DNA from: Acanthosepion esculentum
Lineage: Eukaryota > Mollusca > Cephalopoda > Sepiida > Sepiidae
Assembly (NCBI GenBank): GCA_964036315.1
Contig: OZ038482.1
Location: 13,687,434-13,751,433 of the forward strand
Direction: 5' to 3'
Length of the DNA: 64,000 bases
This document shows positions 55,670-64,000 of the stretch, one piece after another; the first letter of the stretch is position 1, and each line of letters starts with the position of its first letter. The position numbers and the translations under genes are program-made. Below the pieces are notes generated by a model. It ran no database searches, was not told the DNA's origin, and saw only the letters and a list, made by a program, of their open reading frames with translations.

Positions 55670-56530
55670 AAATATTCTTAATAATATCGGTCTAGAGATG
55701 TGGGAATTATCCAAAGAACATACAACGGGCTGACCCAAACCTTGTGAAATTAGGTCAGATATAAGAAGCATGATTCCGAAGTTAAGAATTGGCCCCCCCT
55801 CCCCCACGAGGATAAAGAAACTCTTGTCCCTAATCTTCAAAGTTTCTGATATGAAAAGAGCCTTACCGATTTGATCAAAATACTAAACATAAATGACATT
55901 CAATTTCATTCAAATATCTACATTATTCCTTATTAGATGTTTATTCTTTTCTATATTGTTTGTTTACGCTTAAGTTTAGGAGATGGGATAGTATAAGGTT
56001 ATCCGGATTTCTTTCATGACATATTTTCATTATCAATTTTAACTAGTTTTTCTTTTTATCATATTCTGATGTTTTTTTATCATACTTTTGAGTTGCTAGC
56101 ACCGAGAAGCTATGGTAGTCTTAGTTTGTTTGTATGTCTTAGATGAAGTATTTTAATTATTAATTTTTTGTCTAGCATTTTCTGATTCTTGACATATTCC
56201 TGTGATGAAACGGGACAGAACGAAATTACCAAAATTTAAAAATACAGTCAATACCTGTTTACAAACGTTGTTGAATAAAACAATGAAGTTATCGAACTGG
56301 AAATCTTTGTAGAGATTTTCAATTTCTGAATTTGATTAGAATGAAGAACCAGAAAGTAATAAGTGACGAAAATTAATGATTCCCGACCAAAAATTTCATC
56401 ATGCTGCAAAGGTTGCTCCCCGTTCCCTCAAGTTAAGTTCTGAAAGCGTGCATGTTTTTTTTTTTAATCCTCCCTTATGACAGCACGGTCTTATCGAGTA
56501 TACCCTTTATAAAAGCCTTTGCTTTTAAGA
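55670..56530. other. Unannotated AT-rich sequence
   Basis: Nothing supported. Confidence 0.5.
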
Positions 56531-56545
56531 TAATTTTTTTTTTTT

Positions 56546-56758
56546 TTGTATATTTGTATGCCGGTTGGGAGCAGCGAGTGCGTCTGGCGGATCAGACGTT
56601 CTCTATTCGAATGCCATAAATACCTTTGCGTTCGTCGGCACATGAGCTTCGGCGAAAAAATCTCTGACATCGATCATGCCTTTTGGAACTTAGACGTTCA
56701 GGTAAGAAGAAAACTTATTTTGCCAGCGGCAGATTGTGAAACTCACGTAACTTAAGAA
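56546..56758 (+). CDS. Candidate host exon or short ORF
   Basis: A 69-codon frame with balanced composition and higher GC than its surroundings (MPVGSSECVWRIRRSLFECH..). A T-tract precedes it (56527-56547). A good splice-donor sequence CAG|GTAAGAAG lies at 56699-56709, still in frame with FWNLDVQ. If it is an exon, it spans roughly 56570-56701. No protein family recognised. Confidence 0.25.
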
Positions 56759-56771
56759 TTTCAGTGATATT

Positions 56772-56832
56772 TCATTTAAATGTTTGAAGATCAAAGATGA
56801 TTGCCAAGCAAGAAGGGCGAGTGAAGAAACCT
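56772..56832 (+). repeat. F7-related fragment
   Basis: ATTTAAATGTTTGAAGATCA..GCAAGAAGGGCGAGTG resembles the central part of F7 (23170-23240). Confidence 0.45.
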
Positions 56833-56842
56833 ATAGTCTATC

Positions 56843-57513
<671 letters not shown>

Positions 57514-57517
<4 letters not shown>

Positions 57518-57839
57518 TGGTATTTTACCGTTATTAATTTTTCACGTATTTTATTTCCGTTTTGATTTTTTACCGCAACGCTTCATAGGAATTTTTAGCC
57601 GGGTGGGGTTCGAAAATTTCAGTACCATCTTTATAGAATTGAACGAAAAGTGGATAAAAAAACGTGAAGAAATTACTATAGAAAATAAATGAAAAGATTG
57701 AAACATTTATTTTTAAGACTTGGATTACTTGGAATTAATGAATTTTTATTTGTAAAATTTATCTAGTTCTATTAAAAAGTTGTTTTTCTTTTTTAAAATA
57801 GTGCTTTGCAAAAGCTGGTGCCTGTACTCGTTGACACAC

Positions 57840-57840
<1 letters not shown>
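57514..57840. other. Unannotated spacer
   Basis: Nothing supported. Confidence 0.5.

Positions 57841-57841
<1 letters not shown>

Positions 57842-57875
<34 letters not shown>
57842..57875. repeat. (CT)n microsatellite
   Basis: About 16 CT units. Confidence 0.97.
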
Positions 57876-57876
<1 letters not shown>

Positions 57877-58370
57877 ATCTATGCATAACGTTTAGTTTGT
57901 TTTCAAATGTTCTCAGTGTTCAGCAAGCAACATGAAACCGAAATAAAGAATATTTTCCCATTTATTCTAATCGTGCGCCATTTGAAGGAAACGAAACTTG
58001 TAGTTAGGTTTAGATATCCTTCTGTTCATTTACTATGTACACGAAGAAATACAAAAAAGCCAATAAGAAATTACATCACAAATCAATATCATTTACACTG
58101 TATTCATTTAAGAAGATCATTAAGACAAAATTTGCTAAAAATTCATTCAACGATCTTAAAATTGAAGGTTGGTGAACTTAATGCACCAAACTCCTAGCGT
58201 CCTGGGTAAGACGATAAACTACATCCGGTAGCTAGGCCTCTAATCAGGAGGTTTTGAGGAGCGTAGAACCATCTATTAATTGCTGGTGTTCCCAGGTCCA
58301 TACTGACCAGGAGTGGTAGCATCTGTTCAGGCCCCAGCTATGGGCAAGTAGTTAACGTTTTAAAATATGT
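57876..58370. other. Unannotated sequence with a 96-codon frame
   Basis: The frame 57907-58197 is Lys/Arg/His-rich with no recognised domain. The segment after 58200 is GC-richer, without identity. Confidence 0.35.
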
Positions 58371-58377
58371 TTTAATA

Positions 58378-58485
58378 CCAGCAATACATTTTTGTAAAAA
58401 AATATATTACCAGCAATACATTTTTCTGAAAAATATTACCACAAATACATTTTTGAAGAAAAAAAATATATTACCAGCAATTAAA
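58378..58485 (+). repeat. Short tandem repeat (ACCAGCAATACATTTTT), three to four units
   Basis: Units of 32-38 bp with variable A-tracts. A related motif (TTTTTACCA.AGCTCA) recurs at 58965-59040. Confidence 0.8.
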
Positions 58486-58557
58486 ATCATGTCATCATTA
58501 AATAACTCATTGAGGTTGATATTTCATTAAACAAACCAAAATCCAAAGTTAAAATAT

Positions 58558-58890
58558 TTATCTGTCTATATTTCTGAGATGTACACTATTTACATTATTC
58601 GGACTATTGTCCTCATCTTTGTTGTCATATTTATTACAACGTTTCGGCCGTTTCTGGCCTTCTTCAGGTGGTTGGAATGTCGAACTGAACTCTTTATTTC
58701 GCTCACTGGAGTAGATTGTTCTAGTTTCACGTGCTATGCCTAATGGATGTCAGTTATAAGTTATCTCCCGTTAATTCAACTCGCCAAGTTCTCCTTCTGC
58801 CTTAACCACATATTGAACTCACAACTCTTTGGGTCATGTAACTAGATTTAGCCAACGACTTTATCCACTGTGCCATCTGTGTATGAATTT
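58558..58890 (-). mobile_element. PLE-type 3' end with tRNA-like head and hammerhead-like core
   Basis: On the minus strand, a tRNA-like block (GGCACAGTGGATAAAGTCG .. GAGTTGTGAGTTCAATA) at about 58885-58820 is followed by about 140 bp. Then come CTGAAGA (58667-58661), a stem II GGCC/GGCC with a 6-base loop, GAAA (58645-58642) and CGTT. Homologous to 62680-63010. The candidate cleavage position is TT rather than TC. Confidence 0.5.
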
Positions 58891-59590
58891 CTGGGTATTG
58901 TAAACCTAATGTCTTCACCTCATTTTCTACCATATTGCAAATTTTGATGTAATCATTACATTTTTTTACCAAAGCTCAAATTGCAATTTTTGCTGTTATC
59001 AATACATGTTTTTACCAGAGCTCATATTGCAATTTTTGAATATTTACTATTTATTATTAAAGCGCATTAAACGAAATATCCGTTATTTTCAGCCGAAATG
59101 TTTTTAATTCCCGTTCAAAAACCAATTAAGATACAATGTTGTAATATTTATCACATAAGAAATACTTTTAACCATTTGAATCAAACATGGAATTCAATCT
59201 AACGAAACTGCCATCTCTGTATAGGTCGTCTCGATAATCTTTAAATTCTGAACTTAGGTAATTCCGAAACACATTAACAGTATTTTAGACACACGAGGTC
59301 AGTTCGGATGTATTTATAAAAGGCGAGAAACATAGTTTCAAATTCATATCTAAAATCTTGCAGCATCTTAACGTTTGTTTAATTTATAATAAACGATTTA
59401 GAGTCGATTTGAGAAATCGGCCTCATCCGTTATTCAAAGACTATCGGCTATAAAACAATAAACAGTTACCTAATGTGTTTCGAATCGATAATCTTTTTGT
59501 CTTTTTTTTTCGCCCGAATTGCGGGGGGGGGTTCTTTTTAAAATTTTCTTTTAAAGTGCATTTCATTAATCAAGAAAACAATAGTAGTTA
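58891..59590. other. Unannotated AT-rich sequence
   Basis: Nothing supported apart from G-run 59522-59530. Confidence 0.5.
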
Positions 59591-59614
59591 AATTGTGTTT
59601 CGGATCAAAGGTCA

Positions 59615-59661
59615 CGCACACGCGTGCGTGCTCACACACACGCACACACACAGAGACAAAA

Positions 59662-59724
<63 letters not shown>
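59615..59724. repeat. (CA)-rich and (AG)n microsatellite
   Basis: CA-rich 59633-59665, then about 27 AG units. Confidence 0.95.
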
Positions 59725-59726
<2 letters not shown>

Positions 59727-59939
59727 TGTTGTTTCGTGCGCATGCGCAATAGCGTTCCAAATCTCATTTAGGTTGTATTTCAGAAAACGATTTATAAGTT
59801 CGCAAGTATTTTTATAGCGATCTTATTTTTTGATCGTTTTTATATCACCTTAAAGCAAGTTAACTTAAAATTACCGAATTCATATCTGTCTATCTACCTA
59901 CCTACCTATCTATATCACATCAAATTATTGACTCCTGTG

Positions 59940-59941
<2 letters not shown>

Positions 59942-60008
<67 letters not shown>

Positions 60009-60026
60009 CGTGCGTGTGTGTGTATA
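59942..60026. repeat. (TA)n(TG)n microsatellite
   Basis: TA 59942-59975, then TG with TGCG variants. Confidence 0.97.
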
Positions 60027-60165
60027 TATTACGGCTGCAATTGTGTAGCGGTTTTGAAATGTTTTCGATGTAATATCCTAAAATAAATAATATTGTTCCA
60101 CTCTGTATTGACCCAATTTTTAAATTAAATATTACGAACGTTGGAATTACATTCTATTCGTTCTC

Positions 60166-60170
<5 letters not shown>

Positions 60171-60252
<82 letters not shown>

Positions 60253-60253
60253 C
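60171..60253. repeat. (TA)n(TG)n microsatellite
   Basis: Tail bordering the F2 copy. Confidence 0.97.
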
Positions 60254-60420
60254 TTCGATTCGCAAACAGTACTGTTTCGCAGGTCTTCAGTGCGACTGGA
60301 CGTCCGAATAGCCTCAAGCCAGGATTGAAACCCAACCGATTTGCTATGAGTCAGAATTCAGGCAGCTAAATCTAGCGTATTGTTTTTTAGGAATCTAAAC
60401 AAATGTCAAACTGAAGGCAC
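60254..60420 (+). repeat. Dispersed repeat family F2, copy 3
   Basis: ACAGTACTGTTTCGCAGG, GACTGGACGTCCGAAT and GCCAGGATTGAAACCCAA are shared with 16558-16700 and 44574-44765. Confidence 0.75.
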
Positions 60421-60496
60421 AGATTTAAGAAGATCTAAGAGCTTCGGGCGCGGCCAGCTCTCGCTGCCAGCAAGCTCTATTTACTCAAGCTCGTTT

Positions 60497-60650
60497 GGGC
60501 ACCTCGAGGCGGTGTAATGGTTAGCAAGCTTGTCTCGCTAGAACAACTACGACTGAGTAGTGAGTTCGATCCTCACTGGGTGCCCCATACTTTCGACCTT
60601 GGAAAATCGCTACATAAGCTCATTATGTAAGTGACTCGCTGCCTTTACCC
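60497..60650 (+). repeat. tRNA-derived SINE, copy B (best preserved)
   Basis: GGGCACC (60497-60503) pairs with GGTGCCC (60579-60585). T-arm GTGAG-TTCGATC-CTCAC. The body continues CATACTTTCGACCTTGG and onward. Near-identical head to copy A. Confidence 0.85.
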
Positions 60651-60659
60651 ATCTCTTTT

Positions 60660-61010
60660 GCCCTCATTATGCCCTGCGAGGGTTAAGTTTTCTAAGCCTT
60701 CCTTCTTCATTATGTGCCCAAGTTGTATTTTTCTGATTTTGGGTAAATGTGCTCTTTCTTTTGCCATTTTCTTTAACACTTTTTTGTTGCGTATTATCTC
60801 CGTTCTTGGAATCTTTAGTATTCCTCTGTAGAATCACAATTCTGCTGCCTCTAATTATTTTCCTCATTGGTAGGAAGATTCTCCAACCTTCGCTGTCACC
60901 TAGGAGGATAGACATCACATAGCAATCCAGCACTTTGTTTCTAACATTTTCCCCCCTGATTAGCTTTTGGAATTCCTTTTTCGCTCGTCTAGTGCGTATA
61001 TACATCTCGA
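60660..61010 (-). pseudogene. Non-LTR retrotransposon RT C-terminal remnant
   Basis: Minus-strand frame with RRAKKEFQKLI, RNKVLDCYVMSILLGDSEGW and EEGRLRKLNPRRA, matching the thumb/C-terminal blocks of the LINE at 24880-25122. Several residues are altered and the RT palm is absent. Confidence 0.75.
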
Positions 61011-61300
61011 GGTTCTTGACAAAATCCAAAGAGGGACCTGTAATGTAACGGGTCTTAGCTCGGCATTTCAGCTTCAGTCACTTTCTCATCGACATGACGT
61101 GGCTTCCCTCTGCTTTTTCTACAAATATTTTCACGGCAATTGCTCTGGTGATCTTTTACCCCTGGTGCCCCGATTACATGTATTTTGGCGTGCTACTAGA
61201 TTGACATCTAGGCACCACCCATTTACGGTTGAAATAGCTACTTCTATTGCAAAAGTTTATTTTCTCGCACTCTCCACCTGTGAAATTCCCTTTTCGTTTA
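61003..61300 (+). pseudogene. Non-LTR retrotransposon (Jockey-like) C-terminal fragment
   Basis: VLDKIQRGTCNVTGLSSAFQ, LSHRHDVASLCFFYKYFHGN and the ..RHHPFTVEI block. This is the conserved C-terminal domain whose upstream half appears at 23347-23628. It adjoins, in the opposite orientation, the LINE remnant ending at 61010. Confidence 0.78.
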
Positions 61301-61625
61301 CTTACTTCACTGATAACTACAATATCAAAAATTTTAATGCAACGTCCATCGCCATCTTCTGTCTTTTTGAACCCCTTTTTATCTTTTGTCCGTTTCTCAG
61401 TACCCCTATTCTCAATTTTCTCTTTTACTTTCACTCTCTGTAACCCCCTGCGTGCTAGTGGTATTCCAAACTTGCTTGGGGTGAAATGATTAGAACAAAA
61501 CTCGCGGTGTCGAATTTTCCTTCTTCGCTTCCTAGATATTTGCTTGATACTGATATCCCCAATTCGTAACTCGCATCTTGGTCTTTTTCTCTTACTCATG
61601 ATCGTACCATTACCATAATCGTTAT
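61300..61625. other. Pyrimidine-rich unannotated sequence
   Basis: A 141-codon minus-strand frame (61599-61174) is very Lys/Arg-rich and overlaps the LINE fragment antisense. I regard it as spurious. Confidence 0.4.
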
Positions 61626-61631
61626 CATGTT

Positions 61632-62640
61632 AGATACGTAAACGACACCTTCATGTTCTGGCTACACCAGGAAGTATTCCAGCCACTACTTGACAATGTA
61701 AAGTCAATAAGACCATCGATACAGTTCAAAATGGAGAAAGAAAAACAAGAAAATCTGGCTACACCAGGAAGTATTCCAGCCACTACTTGACAATGTAAAT
61801 TCAATAAGACCATCGATACAGTTCAAAATGGAGAAAGAAAAACAAGAAATTCTAGCATTCCTGTATGTACTAATATCTCGAACAAAGCATGGGTTCAAGA
61901 CATCCATATACCCCAAGTCAACATTAATCGGACAATATCTCAACTTCAACTCCAACTCCCCCCACTCATACAGCGCAAAAAAACGGTATCGTCCGCTGCT
62001 TACAACCACGAGAAAAAAGAATGGCTACCCAGAGACATATGATCAAGAAATGGTCAGTATAAGCAGTAGCCTACAACCTAACAACTACCCCGGTTACATG
62101 ACAGCAGTTCCCACAAACTCAAATAGAACGGTACAAAAAGATAACAACACCCTATGTGAAGGGATCATCGGAAAAATACAAAAGTTCTGTGATCCCTATA
62201 ACATCGGAACTACCTTCAAAATTAGTTCAACACTACGCCGACACCTCTTCCTAGTAAGCCCTCCCATAGAAGTGAACATGATTAAGAACTTTATGTACAT
62301 CATCTGATGCAGCTGTGGTAAGAAATATAAACAAACCGTCCCCTTAGGATCAGAGTGCAGGAACACCGTAAAGCCGTAACTTGAGAAAAATATAAAATCA
62401 GGCATGGCTAACCATATATGGAGGGTAAAGGGAGATCACCGCCTTCTGTGGTATGAGGTTGAAGTAATAGACAGAGAAAACTTAAGGAAGCAGGCTCATA
62501 TGCCAGGCCAGAAAAATCTCTTAAGCCGGCCAAGCATAGACATGAATACAATATGGAAACCAATAATAAAGACTGCTAGAGAAAAATATAATAGCCAAAA
62601 TTGTAATATGGGCCCTGGTAAAATAATGATACTGATACAT
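61632..62640 (+). pseudogene. Penelope-like element RT C-terminal part and GIY-YIG
   Basis: Starts with the RT box RYVNDTF (about 61632), then SIRPSIQFKMEKEK, LISRTKHGFKTSIYPK, GQYLNFNSNSPHSYS, NNYPGYM, NIGTTFKISSTLRRHL, an NMIKNF segment before a CSCGKKYK GIY-YIG start, and LSRPSIDMNTIWKPIIK. A 97-bp direct duplication (61658-61754 and 61755-61851) shifts the frame. Stops occur near 62304 and 62382. Confidence 0.85.
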
Positions 62641-62659
62641 TAATATTATAAGTCCTAAA

Positions 62660-63016
62660 AAGCATTGACAAGGATAGAGAACCCAGTGGATAAAAAGATT
62701 TGTTGAAAAAATCCAGTGACTTGACGCAAAAAGTTGTGAGTTCAATACCTGGTCACAGTACAGGTGAACAAAAACTTGGCGAGTTGAGTTACGAAAGGGG
62801 AATAACTGAAATGGCACGTAGAACTAGAACAATCTGTCCCAGTGGATTGAATAAAGGGTTTGGTTCGAAATTCCAACATATATCACCTGAAGAAGGCCAG
62901 ATGTTACAACCGCCGAAACGTCGTGAATATGACAATAAAGATGAGGACAACAGTACGAAAAATGTAGATACCGACAAAGATGCAAGATTTGTAATGGACC
63001 ATTTATAAAACTTAAC

Positions 63017-63018
<2 letters not shown>
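62660..63018 (+). mobile_element. PLE 3' end with tRNA-like block and hammerhead-like core
   Basis: A tRNA-like block (CCAGTGGATAAAAAG .. TTGTGAGTTCAATACCTG, 62684-62756) precedes the module at 62882-62931. Homologous to 58558-58890 in inverted orientation. Ends in (TA)n at 63019. Confidence 0.55.
62872..62932 (+). ncRNA. Hammerhead ribozyme-like motif
   Basis: CTGAAGA 62887-62893, short stem II GGC/GCC (62895-62897, 62912-62914), GAAA 62915-62918, CG, TC 62921-62922. Stem I is unusually good: TCAC before the core pairs with GTGA after the TC. Beyond a one-base bulge, CATAT pairs with ATATG, giving 9 bp in all. One extra A lies before stem II and stem III is minimal. Confidence 0.45.

Positions 63019-63055
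<37 letters not shown>
63018..63055. repeat. (TA)n microsatellite
   Basis: Between the PLE 3' end and F8 copy 2. Confidence 0.97.
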
Positions 63056-63057
<2 letters not shown>

Positions 63058-63544
63058 CAAATTGACTGATTTAAAATATGTTTTTTCGCTACACAGTAGC
63101 TTAATCTCTTTTTCGAACTTAACTCATAATTGATACAACAATAGTTAATAAAAATGAACACGCTACCGCCCCTGTCTGAATGATTGGATTTCTCTGTATC
63201 CTTGGAAAAAGGAAATTACGAATTTATGTGTGCGTTTAAAACTTAAATTTAAAAATAAGTTATTCTAAAATTCGCCTGAAGATGAAACAGCATTTTAAGA
63301 ATGCTTTTAATTAAAATGATGAAACAGCATTTTAAGAATGCTTTTAATTTAATTTATAATTAAATTTGAAGTTTTTAGCTTCCATTTTTGAAACATGGTT
63401 ATTACTGTGTAGCAAAAAAAACATATTTTAAATCAGTTAATTTATAATATTTATGCTCTGTAAATTTACATTGAGCATTGTTTTGTAAAAATAAAAATGA
63501 AAAATATTAAACAAAACACCGGATTATATATCTTACTGTTCTTT

Positions 63545-63546
<2 letters not shown>
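63056..63546. mobile_element. Foldback repeat F8, copy 2
   Basis: Inverted arms at about 63058-63102 and 63395-63443 (GACTGATTTAAAATATG and complement). The spacer carries a 34-bp tandem duplication (GATGAAACAGCATTTTAAGA.. at 63282 and 63319). The right part 63445-63545 matches 26518-26618. Confidence 0.8.

Positions 63547-63630
<84 letters not shown>
63547..63630. repeat. (TA)n microsatellite
   Basis: About 41 TA units; tail of F8 copy 2. Confidence 0.98.
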
Positions 63631-63631
<1 letters not shown>

Positions 63632-64000
63632 GTGTGTGTGTGAGTCTGTCAGCATATATGTACATAAAGAGAAAAAACGGCACTAATCTTAGAGAGGGAG
63701 AGAAATATGACAGTGTTAGAGAGGGAAATATACTAGAACGTTCGCGCAATACAGAGATATGACAAGAGTTTGCACTCGATGTAGAAATAAAACAGAGTGA
63801 TAGGGAGAGGGAGAGATGAAAAAATGAGAGTGAGTGAAATATGTTAGAACGTGAATAGTAAAAGATGTTTAGATTTGAGATCTGTGCTATAAATAACTTT
63901 ATTAGAAATCAGAGTATATTTCTCGACACTAACTTTTCAAGCAATATCTTAAGTGAATTTATTTTAAGATTTCGTCTCATAAATAATAAAATGCTTTTCC
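63631..64000. other. Unannotated purine-rich sequence to the window edge
   Basis: Contains GAGAGGGA-type stretches. No gene recognised. Confidence 0.5.

Noticed and set aside
61174..61599. 141-codon Lys/Arg-rich minus-strand ORF
   Set aside because: Antisense to a recognisable LINE fragment and to pyrimidine-rich sequence; composition explains it.

Overview
This window is repeat-dominated, AT-rich eukaryotic DNA with no host gene I can identify with confidence. Roughly forty (TA)n microsatellite tracts, several tRNA-derived SINE copies, Penelope-like elements (PLEs), non-LTR retrotransposons, Tc1/mariner transposons and one Ty3/Gypsy element point to an animal. The mix is most like a lophotrochozoan, probably a cephalopod mollusc such as an octopus. 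That assignment is inference from repeat content; no species-diagnostic gene is present.

Layout. 1-13.3 kb: microsatellites, a PLE fragment with GIY-YIG endonuclease (6.6-7.7 kb), terminal stubs of the same kind of element (0.4-0.75 and 7.8-8.1 kb), LINE fragments on the minus strand (8.5-9.3 kb), a complete but dead Tc1-like transposon (10168-11317) and a tRNA-derived SINE (13145). 13.3-22.8 kb: diverged dispersed repeats, a mariner-like transposase remnant (18.2-18.5 kb), a foldback element carrying a hammerhead-ribozyme-like core (20.2-20.8 kb), a tRNA-containing repeat with a long palindrome (20.9-21.4 kb) and a second Tc1 copy (21477-22713). 23.3-26.1 kb: remnants of three non-LTR lineages in both orientations. 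26.3-27.6 kb: three consecutive foldback or inverted repeats separated by (TA)n.

27.6-35.8 kb is the most structured part. A Tc1-family transposase gene is interrupted by a complete Ty3/Gypsy element (27696-34762, flanked by the 5-bp duplication CGTAC). Its 5' LTR is 324 bp. Its 3' LTR is about 2.4 kb, because it holds eight units of a GC-rich 265-bp tandem repeat made almost entirely of small hairpins.

35.9-50 kb: a PLE reverse-transcriptase fragment (36.9-38.1 kb), a second Tc1 remnant (39.9-40.4 kb), an 18-bp-class minisatellite (41.0-41.9 kb), two near-perfect foldbacks (42.75-42.97 and 44.38-44.50 kb) and a head-to-head PLE pair (45.7-46.3 kb). 50.05-53.87 kb is a 46-bp satellite array of about 83 units with local higher-order structure. 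54-64 kb: a SINE, a Tc1/mariner remnant, a very long (TA)n complex, LINE fragments, another PLE (61.6-62.6 kb) and a PLE 3' end with a hammerhead-like core (62.88 kb).

A unifying pattern is that most (TA)n tracts abut the end of a recognisable mobile-element copy. Several of those ends contain a short module: CTGANGA, a hairpin, GAAA, 2-4 self-complementary bases, then TC. This matches the hammerhead ribozymes known from Penelope-like elements, except for one extra base before stem II in most copies. All transposon ORFs seen are broken by stops or frameshifts, so nothing here looks autonomously active.
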